Position numbers and translations under genes: made by a program. Below are positions 30,001-40,586 of a DNA stretch of 64,000 bases, in pieces; the first letter of the stretch is position 1; the number at the start of each line of letters is the position of its first letter. This DNA comes from Ciona savignyi (Eukaryota > Chordata > Ascidiacea > Phlebobranchia > Cionidae), in contig CH003308.1 of assembly GCA_000149265.1 (NCBI GenBank), positions 465,221 to 529,220 on the forward strand, in the 5' to 3' direction. Below the pieces are notes generated by a model. That model saw only the letters and a program-made list of their open reading frames with translations. It did no database searches and was not told the origin of the DNA.

Positions 30001-33000
30001 CAAATTTAAAATAGTGCAATTTGGTATGTAAAGCAAAATTACAAAATAAAAACCTAATTTAACTGAAAAAATTAAATGAACTAATTCTGTTTTAGTAACC
30101 AGCCCTTAAAGAAATAAAAAAATACAATTTTTTGCAGACTAGAGTCTGACTAAAACATCATATCAACTTTTTTTTTTACAGAATTAGGTTAAAAATTATC
30201 AGAAGTATAAATTATTTCTGAATAAAATGAATAGAAGAAATATAGAAAGATCAGTAGAGAAACTGTTTCAGAACATAAGAATTGCTGGCAACTATTTCTA
30301 TATCAAAATATATACTTTAATACTTTCAGTTCATTCACCTTTACGTAAAAACCGCATGCATTAATTCACAACAAGCTGACCACTCCAATGATTGTTTATG
30401 TTTCAAAACATTAATCTAATAATCTGGATGTTGATATAAAATTGTTTTGTGTATGTAAAATAAGCACATAATTTATGGTCATTTGTGGCATGTTTTAAAT
30501 TAGTATGTAAAAATTAGAACATTTGGTATATAAACCATGAAAAGAAGGGCAACTTTTATGGGAGAAAAGGAAGCTAAACTGCGCAGTAAAATAAAAAAAC
30601 CATACTAAAACCATCAAACAAATATTATTCTTAAATCCCATAACTAACCATAAGGCCCTTTATTGTGCAGTTTTTCCTACTTCCCACCTTTTGTTGCATC
30701 ACAGCAACAGGGCAGTCAATTTTCGAAAGAATTGGACCAGTTAAATTATATTGTTACACACCTCTTCAAAGAAATTTTGGGTTTTCCTTAAGATATGTTT
30801 GAGCTNNNNNNNNNNNNNNNNNNNNNNNNNNNNNNNNNNNNNNNNNNNNNNNNNNNNNNNNNNNNNNNNNNNNNNNNNNNNNNNNNNNNNNNNNNNNNNN
30901 NNNNNCGATATAAACCATAAATTAGCATATCTAACTCACCCAAGAACTGGTCCGAAATTGAAGGTGTTACATCCGTTAGTTTTGAAAGATAAAATCGATA
31001 AAGTCTTCAGACAAGGAGAAGTCAAAAACGCGTGTACAGACCACTATAACGGTTTGTTTAAATGCCTCTCGGAAAATGATTATATGGACTCAAAATGTGG
31101 AAAACAGCTCTCAAGTTTGTTGACTTGTGAGAAGAAACAACAAGCGGAATTGGTGACGAAGGAAGAAACTAAGAACAAAGATCAACGTTTGTCTCGATTT
31201 GCGGATAAAAAAGCCAAAAACAGACTTCTAAAAATGTACCCAACGTCCGCAATTAACAAAGCAATGGTCATTCAGAGAAACAACTATATAACCCTTTCAT
31301 CACATAAGAAACAACCTGTGCCATATATCGACTCTGGAAGACCATTTAATCAAAGATGATTTTCACTTATATTCTGTTATCTGTAGTATAGTTCTAGATT
31401 AGATTATGATATTCTATAAAATTCTGAAGTGTTTTCTGCATTATAAAATGTTGATATTCTAGTAAATTAAAAAAAATTAAACAAATTTTCAGAGTTCATG
31501 CTGGATTTTTAGACTTTTGATAAACCAATTAATAACTTGAGCAATGTTTCGAATGGGAGGTATGGGTGGTGCTTCACCCTCTGCTGAAGAAATTCAGAAG
31601 GCCAAAGAAGAAGAACTGAACAATGTCAAATTCAACGTAAAACTTTTTCTTGGAACATGTGTGACTTTAAAAGCAATTGCCTTTGCATACAGCCAATTTG
31701 CATAAGGAATTACGCTCATTCTTATGTTTTGCATCAAGACATGATTTTATTTTAATACAATTGTTAAAGTCAAATTTGAGAAATGGCAGTTTCACATGTA
31801 TGACACGAAATGCTAATGTTACATGTACATACATTTCTTCTGAAACATAATGTGGCAAACGGATTTCGGCTGATATAAGTTTTTGATGTTAATAAACTCA
31901 TGGGCATTTTCGATCCACGCATGATTTCCCTGCCTCTTCGTATTCCAATTTGGAAATCCACATCTGCTGAAAAGTTCCTAGTGACGCCAGAATTGAACCT
32001 CCAATCCACGGAGAGAACTTCCGCTCCAGGGAACTTGTGCAAGCATTTATTTTTAGCTTCATGCTAGGTGGAGTTTTGCTGGCCAATTCATTGCTCAGTC
32101 TTTCTGTGAAACCCTGGAAATAAATAAATTATAGTTTTTATGTTATAATTTAAAAACTATTTTACTTACCTGCAGCAAAGTATTTCCACCAGTTACGATT
32201 ACACTACTGTACAATCCTGGCCTAATATCCACATCACACATGTTTATACAGCTTGATACAACATGGGGGACACCCAACATAGAATTAGGGGCAGCTCCTC
32301 TAATTCTTGCTGGGTTAAAAAGGTTTTCAACAACAGACATTCGTTCCACACCAAACTCCCGGTTGTATCCATTTGGGAAACAATATGGTACCTGGAATAA
32401 AAGAATGTTAGAAATAGTACCTGTACCGTATTTCAAACAATGTAACAGCCCTGCAGTACATCACACATGTAATAGCATGTCGCGTGTGTGGCACACCATT
32501 TTTATAGTTATATAAAATAATATATATCACAAAGACATTTTACTTTTGGCATATTAGCATGCTCTTGTTCAAAGTTCTCTGAATCTGCAACTTGCAGAAC
32601 ATTGACCACAAAATCATAGAGAGTATGGTTGATCATGTACTTTCTCCAAGATTCTGTGACTTCTGGAAGGTTTTTCTTCTTCTCCCATTTTGGGGGTGCT
32701 TCCGGTTTTACTTCTTCTTTGCTTGCAACCATGTAATGTGGCACTACATCTATATTAAGTGATTGCAGCATCTCTCTGCACTGCATCAACACAAAGTCAC
32801 CTCCAAGTGGAGACTTGACGATTCGCTGCTGTAGTACATAACCATCGTGCACGGCAACAGCAGATGTATGGGTGGCACCACTATCCAGTACCACACCTGT
32901 AGATCGGCCGTTTGCAAACGCAGAAAGAACTGGTGACTTGCACAGGAAAAATGCTGGAACATTGTATTTCTCAAACATTATTTCCGATGACTTTTCTCTT

Positions 33001-36000
33001 TTGCTTCGTTCGTTCCAAGCAGGTTCTGACATTAAAACAGGATGTAGCTCTGGATCACTTCTAATGTAACGTTTGTATGTGTGGTTGAGTACTTCTTCAA
33101 ACAAATCCCAATCATTTATCATCCCATCTAACATAGCAGAAGAAATGTTTGTGTTCTTCTTTGGAAATAGCAACTGATTTGTACCAATGCTCAATTTTCT
33201 TTCTGGTTTATTTTCAATGCCATCGGTGTCCATACTTTCAATCATTTCCAACCCCATATGCGTGGGGAAATCAGCTTTGGGGCAATCTTCCCCAGCATAT
33301 CCAGCTCGTACAGTGTTGGAGCCAATGTCAAACACTAAAGCACCAACTTCATCTCCACCATAAACACCACCACTCATTGTTTATTTAGACTATGTTACTA
33401 GCTTGTATTAATCTAATAACCTGCAAAACCGATAACAAATTTTAAGTATATCGGTGGGTTGTTATATATATATATATCTTGGCGAGTATGAAAAGAAACA
33501 TTAAAAGATTGATACAGAAGAGAAATCGGTATGTTTGGAAAATTTATAACTTATTGACCGATAATGATCAAGAAGCTTAAAAAGAGTAACTAACAAGCTA
33601 TTATCCCAGACTTAAATGGCAGCCTGATACGACTACATTTGCGAAACATCATTTCACATTAATCTATCATTTGTATATTTATAGCTGTCAGTCGAAGAAT
33701 TAAGGCCGATATTGATGAGAAATCCTGTGTCAAAGTCATAAACAAAATATTTGGTTTAACCTATAAACCAGTATTTTTGCTACAAAACGGTGTAATTTTT
33801 TTAAATGTGCCACTGGATTTTTTAAATGTGCCACTGTTGTTTTTACAGCAAAAAATTCTGCTTTTGAAACTAGAATGAAATATTTTTATAATTAGTGGAA
33901 AGGTATCTTCAATTTTTTTAATGATGAATGTTTAAAGATGTTTTTGACAGAATGAATAATAAATTAAACTGAAGTTTAACAATTAGACAGCAAGAAATCT
34001 TCCAGTTATCAAACAGGTGCCACCTATCATTATCCAAACCCAGAAGTACAAACTTCTACACACCGGTATACCACCAAAAGCAGAAGAGGTTCAGGTTCGA
34101 AACTGGGCCCATAGTTAGCCAATTGATTCCTTGGGCAAGGAACTAATTGTACATTGACAGAACCTAGTTGATTAATGAGTTCTACCTTTAAAAAAACGTC
34201 CTAATTAGACACAATAAGCTGCAATAGCTCAGCTAATCTGACGGTTTGCGCGGTGTAATCTGACGGTTGCCCTGTGAGGTGACCCCTTACGTAATCTACA
34301 ATAACCCGTGTGATAGCGTCCCTTGCGTTTTCCATTTATTAGGATAAACATGAAAATACTATCCTTCCGTGTACTTTCTTAAAAAAACAAATTTCCCTCT
34401 CATCTATTTTCAATCCAGGGAAATTGGGCAAGTACTTTAACCCAAGTGCGATGGAAAATTATTGGAAAACTATTACCTGTGGCTAAATAAACTTTATTTT
34501 TTCTAGCACCAACAAAATAAGACCCTAGAAAATTGTAATAATTGCTAGAAAAAATAAATTCGGCGATACGTCAGAGATTTTAAAATTGAAATCCTGCGAG
34601 TACAATTTTAAGATTTGGTTTCTGCCACAAGTGGTTATAACATCTAGATTTGCAAAGAACTATCAATACTTCAATATGCGGTCACTATATCTAAAAAAGT
34701 TTTACGTCGTGATTATGCGGCCATCGCATAACCACCGTAGAAAAAAAAGCCCAAACTTGTTTTGACATTCGGACAATCCGTGCATTGTATATAAGGATGT
34801 TCAAATATGTATCACTCAAATTATTAGACTTGGCCCCCGTACGGCAGCGCATATTGACTTGACTGCATTAAAAATATTTAACTACATTAAAAAAATTAAA
34901 TTGTATTAAAAATGGAACAAACAACCAAGCTAGGGTAATAAGAATAAACTAAATAATTGTTTACCTTTCATGTTCGCTGATGCGTACAATTTTTTAAGCA
35001 TGTCATTTTTTTAAAACCACATGTTACTAGATGTTTATAGTTGAGGTGTTATTTTGCAGCAATGCCAGCGCAGCGATGCCTGATTGCACACATATTTTGT
35101 TTATATTTTTGTCAGTTTTATTAATGTTTAAATTGTACTAAATTATTTAATTCTCCACGAAATAAAATACACATTTGTTTAACTCTTTCCGTCCCAACTC
35201 GCCATATATGGCGAGTTGGTGGGAAAACATGGTATCCCGCCTGTACATAAATGGATGCAAATCTAAAAAACGATTTCTCCGCAATGCGTATTGGTAGAGA
35301 CCTCAACTATGGCTCATTCGATCAAGGAAACCCTATATTTTATTCTCTGTAATTTTCGTGGAGAAATATTAAAAATGCGAGAAGTGATAGCCTTTCTTTT
35401 TCAAGGCTTCGCCTCTTATTTCTATCGATTTTACACGAATTTACAAGTGACTAACTCAGCCAATAGGAGTCGCGTTAACTTGCGGAGAAGCTCTTTTTGT
35501 CAAGCAAGTCTTTCTTTACATTCTCTGTGAATTTCGTGCCGTTGAGATAAGAGGGAGAGCGTTGGTGACGTTTTCGCAGCAGGCGTTTATGCTTCAAGTT
35601 CACCAAAGCATGAATCCAGCTGGGCCTGCTGAGCGCACGATAAAGAAAAAGGCGGCGAGACTAGCTAGTTCGGTGTGCCCTGCTTTGAAGAATATTGGAT
35701 ATAGTATTTGTGTTTGTTTGCTTTTGTATGCCCTTTTTACACTTCCTTCACTGTTCTTATTTATACTTTTTACTATTTTAGTTCTACAAAACTTAAAACT
35801 TCAATGCGTTTTGGTTCAATTTTTCATAATATAGTTAGAATAAAGGAAAATTTCAATTAGGAATAGTAAAAAACTACTGAAGATACTAATACAGTTCAAA
35901 TTTTCCTGAGTACAAAAACTATTAGACAATCTACATTTCAATTTTCATATCATTTGGGCATACCAATAATTAGTGAGTATTTCGTTTGTCAGTGCACCTC

Positions 36001-38328
36001 AAAATTTTCAAAGTCGAGCAGAATTTTCTTTACATAAAAAGTGGTGTTCACTAAAGTTTACATAATATATTCTTTATTGGAGGTAAATTCTAGGTGTGCG
36101 GTTTGTTTAAAAGAGGGATAAATTATCTTTCCAACCATACTAAATATTAAATCATAGCATAAATTTGAGAAAAACTGTGCTAATTTGAAAATGACCAAAA
36201 ATTGTAAAAAACACTTCGGGACAGCATGTTTAAATTAATGCATTTGGCCAGGAGTGAAAGAGTTAAGTGTATAGCTGATTTATATGCTTGATAAAAGTGT
36301 ATTATAGTAAGTTATGAATTTTATATTTTAATGGATTTCGGTGGTTGTGGAGTGTTTGTCATTTAGCCCTGGTTCAACGCTCACTTGGTTGAAAATAGCG
36401 GAATGTGTATCTTTTTATTGACACCTAGAAACACGTACAGCTCATGATAATAATAAGGAGAATAAACCATTGTTTATTCAGTATAAAACATAAGGTTGTC
36501 AATCCGTTAAAGACAGAAAGTGAAAATTGATTCTAAACTTCTAAAGTTTATACATGTTTGTATAATCCCATTATACTGTTTGGTTATCATTTAATTTAGC
36601 TTTATAAGAGTTTAAAGCACTCCCAATCCGATAATTAGAAGCAGGTTGGGGGCATTTTTACAGTCCTGTATGTACATACCACAATATTATTTATTTTTGT
36701 ATTGCATACAATTAACACTATCAAAAGACTTTTCAGCTAGATTCTGAGTGTCTTGGTTGGAGCCAAAATTAAAAAAAATTGATAGAAGAGACACCATCTT
36801 TGTGAAAACTTGGGTTTGCAAGTTGGGTAATTTTTGACACAAACCATTCAGTCCTAAAATATCAGGGTTCGAATTAAGGGATTGCGAATCGCTATTCCCG
36901 AACCGTTTTTTAAAGTTCGCGAATTACAAAATTTAACAAAATCGCGAAAATATAAATTACCGTTACTGATTTCGCGCACTTTTAATAATAAATCATCAAC
37001 ACATTAATATAACATCGTTTGCCTTTAACATAACATTTAACAATCACATTACTATTACCGTACATTTATTTACCTTGCCTTTACTTTGCATTATTGACGC
37101 ATAATAAGCATTTCTATCACAACTCAACTCAACAATAGCTATTATGTGTTAATATACAACGATTCCTTTATTTATGATTGGCAGAGATGCAACACATCCC
37201 TTTATAATAAGGTTATATGGTGTTTTAACAAGTAAGATTACTCATTTCAAAGGCTTCGTTTCGTCGATATTCGTCCCATCTTACACGCAATAACTTACGA
37301 TATGTTTAGATTGGTTTGAGAGGTTCTGAAACTGCATTCTAAGGCAATTTAACATAGCCAATGCGCGAAAACGATCAATAAATCTGGCAATCAACATTAA
37401 ATCAGTAGATTATTAAACAAAGAAATTTTACTTGCACGACATGTGTGAACTATGGAAATATTTTTTTCATATTCTGTCTTTAATCGATAGCCAACCTTAC
37501 GATTTATATTGAAGAAATATTGGTAAATAATTTCGATTGGTAGCATTTAGTTTAGATTTCAACTTTAAAAATAGTCCTATTCGGATTATGGATTTTACAG
37601 TACGGTTGATATGGTTATATGTCTTACATTGTATGTTGGCTTAGTTTTGTTGTCACAGAACTTTAGTGAACCTTTGTAAAATCTATCTTCCACCTATGCT
37701 TTATGATTATAAAAAAATATTAAATATCCAACCTGAAACAGACAGCCATTTTAATAAACCCAAAATATTTTTTTGCGATTCTACACAAAATATGTTGGGG
37801 GGACTTGCTGGATTTATAACTAAGCTGCACCCTTTAAACATTTTTAGGATCACCACTGCCTACAAATTATAACTTATCAAACAAATAAAATTCGCACCTC
37901 TAAATCAATCATTTCCCGTGGAAGTGGGGCAAGTGGGTTTTCTCCGTTATCAGTGATTGGAATATCATCTCTCTTTAATTCTCGTTCGAGAAAACCTGGT
38001 TTTGTAAATAAAGACAATAACATGATAAAAAAAATTAAATTTGAGCTAAAACACATACGCAATTTCCTTTCCATCTCGTCACATCTTCGGACTTCGTTGA
38101 CAAACTTCCGCTGGAAAGCGTTTACATCCGGATTTAACTGAAATTATAAAATTGAGAAATTTAGTAGAATATGACAACAAATTTGAAATTTATAAGACTT
38201 ATTTTACTTACATCTCTAAACTGAGCCAATCCCAACTCTCCAAGTTCACTGACACAGGCAAACGCAGCTTCACTTTGAAGATACAACTGTGCCAGGCACA
38301 TTTCTTCACTGCGAAACAAACTGCCCAT
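15028..38328 (-). CDS. ATP6V0A: V-type proton ATPase V0 subunit a, copy 2 (with alternative exons)
   Basis: Second tandem subunit a gene, about 853 codons, near the usual 830-860. Exons: 38212-38328, 38059-38137, 37898-37995, 30762 to beyond 30805 (cut by the N gap), 5a 29367-29467 or 5b 28010-28074, 26418-26544, 25258-25340, 8a 24974-25067 or 8b 24385-24478, 23615-23692, 23299-23433, 22696-22846, 22258-22397, 21637-21782, 21044-21167, 20706-20824, 19828-19957, 18656-18854, 17089-17217, 16687-16804, 15458-15548 and 15028-15202. Exon 19 has [13 protein letters not shown]; its Arg (about residue 756) matches yeast Vph1 R735, needed for proton transport. Exon 21 has LLIMEG and HALRLHWVE, matching Vph1 E789 and R799. 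Oddities: a one-base frame break in exon 17; FGN where copy 1 and human a1 have FGD; and three unrelated genes inside intron 3. A minus-strand AATAAA lies at 14955-14960. Confidence 0.93.
15949..16664. mobile_element. Non-autonomous hAT element with a transposase BED-finger remnant
   Basis: The 14-base terminal inverted repeats caggggtgggcaac and gttgcccacccctg are perfect, and an exact 8-bp target duplication aattaggc flanks them (15941-15948 and 16665-16672). Length is 716 bp. Inside, from about 16360, the broken frames [16 protein letters not shown] and then [14 protein letters not shown] resemble the N-terminal BED zinc-finger region of hAT transposases; a frame break separates the two pieces and the catalytic part is absent. 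It lies in intron 19 of V0a copy 2. Confidence 0.9.
20075..20579. mobile_element. pogo/Tigger-like MITE
   Basis: A TA dinucleotide flanks both ends. The ends are inverted copies: cagtgggaccccgctt on the left and aagcggggttctactg on the right, with further GACCAC-rich subterminal repeats. It is 505 bp, lies in intron 15 of V0a copy 2, and shows no intact transposase. Confidence 0.8.
21349..21559. mobile_element. Short hAT-type MITE
   Basis: A 211-bp unit beginning caagggtcggcaacctttt and ending gcagacccctg, imperfect inverted ends of hAT type. It is flanked by near-identical 8-mers ctccagtt (21341-21348) and ctctagtt (21560-21567). It lies in intron 13 of V0a copy 2. Confidence 0.65.
24385..24478 (-). 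other. Alternative exon 8b of V0a copy 2, near copy of exon 8 of copy 1
   Basis: A 94-nt exon with acceptor ccag and donor gtaatt, entering in phase 2 and leaving in phase 0. It reads [17 protein letters not shown] then ending RIEDLQT. It differs from exon 8 of copy 1 (4551-4644) at about one base. The near-identity runs from about 24347 to 24507, into both flanking introns, and stops abruptly. Using 8a and 8b together would shift the frame, because 94 is not a multiple of three, so they look mutually exclusive. Confidence 0.8.
24974..25067 (-). other. Alternative exon 8a of V0a copy 2 (diverged form)
   Basis: A 94-nt exon with the same phases as 8b. It reads [17 protein letters not shown] and ends RIEDMQA, with acceptor ccag and donor gtaatt. 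Its divergence from copy 1 is like that of most other copy 2 exons, so it is probably the original exon 8 of this gene, with 8b added later. Confidence 0.8.
28010..28074 (-). other. Alternative exon 5b of V0a copy 2
   Basis: A 65-nt exon reading [14 protein letters not shown] and ending VGLKLG, with acceptor atag and donor gtaagc. It begins in phase 0 and ends in phase 2, as exon 5a does, and encodes the acidic variable segment just before the conserved FVAGV of exon 6. Joining both 5a and 5b would break the frame, so they are expected to be mutually exclusive. Confidence 0.65.
29367..29467 (-). other. Alternative exon 5a of V0a copy 2
   Basis: A 101-nt exon reading [19 protein letters not shown] and ending TKLG, with acceptor gtag and donor gtgagt. 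It starts AAMY where the equivalent exon of copy 1 (5717-5820) starts AALY, so it is the probable default form of exon 5. Confidence 0.8.
30806..30905. other. Assembly gap (100 N) cutting V0a exon 4 and the CHCHD1 start
   Basis: Its left edge falls inside exon 4 of V0a copy 2, after the last 44 bases of that exon. Its right edge falls inside the CHCHD1 coding sequence. About 85 bases of exon 4 and the CHCHD1 N-terminus are missing. Confidence 0.99.
30907..31359 (+). CDS. CHCHD1: CHCHD1 / mitochondrial small ribosomal subunit mS37, 5' end in gap
   Basis: Small mitochondrial protein of the mitoribosome small subunit. The visible 150 residues start just after an N gap, so the N-terminus and start codon are missing. 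A twin CX9C (CHCH) motif is clear: [12 protein letters not shown] then [11 protein letters not shown], the cysteine pattern that folds through the intermembrane-space oxidation pathway. Before it lies [17 protein letters not shown], like the KPLILANRV stretch of human CHCHD1, and after it NRLLKMYP, like the human NKLLQRFP. The tail is about 35 residues longer than human. The reading frame through the gap is not real sequence. The gene lies 184 bp upstream of TOMM5 on the same strand, inside intron 3 of the V0a copy 2 gene. Confidence 0.8.
   Translation, partial: DINHKLAYLTHPRTGPKLKVLHPLVLKDKIDKVFRQGEVKNACTDHYNGLFKCLSENDYMDSKCGKQLSSLLTCEKKQQAELVTKEETKNKDQRLSRFADKKAKNRLLKMYPTSAINKAMVIQRNNYITLSSHKKQPVPYIDSGRPFNQR
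31493..31543 (+). promoter_or_regulatory. Candidate trans-splice acceptor and leader of TOMM5
   Basis: A pyrimidine-poor but usable acceptor (acaaattttcag) ends at 31492, 51 bases before the TOMM5 ATG. An ATTAAA at 31476-31481 sits about a dozen bases upstream and could end the CHCHD1 mRNA. A poly(A) signal next to an acceptor is what tunicate operons with spliced-leader processing show. The use of this site is inferred. Confidence 0.45.
31544..31705 (+). CDS. TOMM5: TOM complex small subunit Tom5
   Basis: A 53-residue single-exon protein, matching the roughly 50 residues of human TOMM5. It begins MFRMGGMGG where human begins MFRIEGLAP, followed by a charged helix with the acidic-basic run [15 protein letters not shown]. 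Next comes one hydrophobic segment (about residues 30-50, [20 protein letters not shown]), as expected for a tail-anchored outer-membrane subunit of the protein import pore. It follows CHCHD1 by 184 bp on the same strand. A plus-strand AATAAA at 31891-31896 would place its 3' UTR across the end of the ACTL6A gene, which runs the other way. Confidence 0.78.
   Translation: MFRMGGMGGASPSAEEIQKAKEEELNNVKFNVKLFLGTCVTLKAIAFAYSQFA
31746..31751 (-). terminator. Poly(A) signal of ACTL6A
   Basis: AATAAA on the minus strand, about 150 bases past the ACTL6A stop and only 41 bases past the oppositely oriented TOMM5 stop. Confidence 0.5.
31898..33377 (-). CDS. ACTL6A: Actin-like protein 6A (BAF53 / Arp4)
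   Basis: Actin-related subunit of SWI/SNF (BAF), INO80 and NuA4/TIP60 chromatin complexes. Three exons with clean GT-AG sites: 32544-33377 (278 codons), 32170-32391 (74) and 31898-32113 (71 plus stop), giving 423 residues against 429 in human. The start [20 protein letters not shown] is almost invariant with vertebrates, as are [51 protein letters not shown] and [19 protein letters not shown]; the end is VDRKCP. No frame damage is seen. It sits inside intron 3 of V0a copy 2, in the same orientation, and converges on TOMM5 with 192 bp between stop codons. A minus-strand AATAAA lies at 31746-31751. Confidence 0.96.
34230..34372. repeat. Diverged reverse copy of the 11531/42467 repeat family
   Basis: The stretch has tgtaatctgacggttgccc, then ttaggataaacatgaaaata, which match in reverse the gataggatattcatgtttat and gcaatcgtcagatcacctcg parts of the copies at 11.5 and 42.5 kb. 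It lies in intron 3 of V0a copy 2. Confidence 0.5.
35179..36266. mobile_element. piggyBac-type element (TTAA-bounded)
   Basis: TTAA at both ends (35179 and 36263). Inverted ends begin TTAACTCTTTCCGTCC on the left and, reverse-complemented, TTAACTCTTTCACTCC on the right. Length 1088 bp. The left end carries a perfect 26-bp palindrome at 35194-35219 centred on atatat. No transposase is recognised in the internal open frames. It lies in intron 3 of V0a copy 2. A partial reverse-oriented relative is at 47020. Confidence 0.75.
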
Positions 38329-38869
38329 CTTAAAAAGATTGTACAACAAACACTTAAATTTAAACCTGCTTTATAGGTATGAACTAGAACTCTCTGAAAA
38401 GAGTAAAGTAGGTATGATACCTCCGGTATTTTCCATAGTGACCAGTTAGTTGCCGAGGTATGTGTAGAGACTGCATTTTACTTTAATATTAATTCAATTT
38501 ATTTTATTATTCGGCAGGACAGATTCAGTACAGGTTAAGCGGTACCTCTAAATACTACAGGATCGCTTGGACTGCTTGGATTGCATAGAGCGCTTACTAT
38601 ACTTCGTAATTACAAAAGCCATGATATTAATGTTAGGGTTGGGGTTAAAGTTAGTTCTGGGGTTGACATTAGTGTTTGGGACAGGGTAAGAACTACTTTT
38701 TATAGCAATCTAAGTGATCCAAGCACTCCTGTAGTATTTAGAGGCACCCCAGGTTAAGTTATGTTTTGGTATATATATATATTTATATATGACATGTGTT
38801 TTCAAATTGTTGGTGGTAAACGCTGCAGCGAAAGAAACAAAAATAAAAATGGTATTGTTGTATTGTATT

Positions 38870-40586
38870 TAGGGATGCACAATATATAATTTCTCTAGGG
38901 ATTCGAAGAATCTCTATGGATTCGAATCTTTACAAGCAATTTAATAAGAATAGTTAGGATTTGAAATTATAAACGTAAAATCACGGCTGCGATCCATCTC
39001 GCAAGAACACGCGTGATGCCACTTATGCAGACGTCAGCGTATCGTTTCAGCAAGCGTGCGACAGTGGATAACTATGATAAGAAACTTTTGGTGAATCGTC
39101 ATTGAAGTAAATTCGTAATCTCAAAATTGTAAAATGGCTTCTTCATTCGTATGTAATACCCGTAATGCGCTTCTCCATACCGAAAGTGCATCTATCGTGC
39201 GAAAGCGTCCGAACATTTTTTAAAGTGGGAGGTCGAAAAAAAAACTTGCATCATAGCATAACAACAACATTATCTTATTATTAGTCCCATACCCTTTAAA
39301 AGTGTTTTTCTTTCTGCGTGTTCGCCGCGCCACGCAATAATTTCGCGCTCGGAGATTTTAACAACACTATATTTGTAATGACAACCTTTTATATTCAAAG
39401 GTTCTGCGATATATAGACAAATAGTAATGCATGAAAAGTGCTTTTCCATGTCTAATGAATGTTTGTACAATGAACGCCGTGAATATAAAGCTAAAAAAGC
39501 ACCCCACTTGTGCACGTTTTTTTAATTTATTATACTTTTTTTTTAAATTTATTATAAGTTAACGTGGACGTCAGTTAACTGTCAATGAAGTCAATAAATG
39601 GTTAACCGACTGTGTTCGTTTTTCAGCCTACAACAGCGCATGATAACAAAATAAGTTATATGGTGGTTGTTAATTTTTAAAGACCTTGCAGTTGACTTGC
39701 AGTAGGCCTAAGTAATGGTACGAGTAACGGTCGTATCGACTTGGTATGATTTTAAAGGTCTTGGCGTTGCTAACCGCAGCGCCGCTTTTCTAACGAATTA
39801 TCGCGGTGTTTATTGGTTTGATCGGCGGTTAGACCTAGGGTTACGTTGACCTAGATTTAATACAGGACCTCTGACGCACTGTCGTGAGCGTTTTTCCTAT
39901 GTTCTTTTCTTTGATCGGTTAACCTTTATAAAAATCTAGGTTCTTGCACAGCCCTAGTATACAATGTTATGGCCATGTGTATTAATTGAAAAAAGTAAAG
40001 TCAAACAATAGGCAAAGTTCTAATTGTAAAACTTTAGTTCCCATTATACACTTAATATTATGTCGAATTAAGCGGCCAGTTCGTGCGGGCCACCGATGTT
40101 TTGACTAGTGCGACGTACGATAAGAATATAAGATAAACGCAAGATGACGGAAAGTGGCCTTATCTTGTGAAGACACCGGCCTTGCGGCAGCGCAAGATAA
40201 CAATACACGCTATAAGCAGGTTGTTTTTTATAACGCCGTGAGGTCGGCTTGCATCGTTACATCGAGTAGAAAAAAATGCCGATTTAATCGGTTAACCGAT
40301 TTATTTTTGGATCGGTTAACCGTTAAGATTTTTAATGAATTTGCACAGCCCTAGTGTTTAGAGATGTTACATAAGATTAAAAAATTTGTAATGGTAAAAT
40401 ATTGTTTGACTACGTAAATTGCTCTCATCACAGTTTAAAAGCATATGGCTAATTCACTTTAAATTAGAAAATTTATGCACATCATAGCAAATTTAAATAC
40501 ATGGTAAAACATTCTAAAATAGATTTCGAAATATATTATTCTAGAATATACTAGAATACCTAAATATCCTATATTGTGCACCCCTA
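38870..40586. mobile_element. hAT-type element, 1.7 kb, with nested fragments
   Basis: Ends tagggatgcacaatata and tatattgtgcacccct plus a are inverted copies. An exact 8-bp duplication attgtatt flanks them (38862-38869 and 40587-40594). Inside, two same-direction ends containing ttgcacagccctag (about 39950 and 40345), each preceded by ggttaacc motifs, look like partial copies of a second hAT family, possibly that of the 46000 element. No transposase frame is intact. Confidence 0.75.

Larger units (their letters stand above)
33378..37897. other. Rest of V0a copy 2 intron 3, no further gene
   Basis: Upstream side of ACTL6A plus transposon debris, including the piggyBac-type element at 35179. 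A near-exact duplication of aatgtgccactg occurs at about 33803-33837. No further exon was recognised. Confidence 0.55.

Noticed and set aside
30751..30906. Open frame running from before the N gap into CHCHD1
   Set aside because: It crosses 100 N and the part before the gap is the reverse strand of V0a exon 4.
34085..34160. Possible tRNA or tRNA-derived SINE (ggttcgaa and ccttgggcaagga motifs)
   Set aside because: No cloverleaf or complete A and B boxes could be folded by eye.
35562..35834. 90-codon frame with a hydrophobic stretch
   Set aside because: It lies inside the TTAA-bounded element and resembles AT-rich non-coding DNA; no transposase motif.
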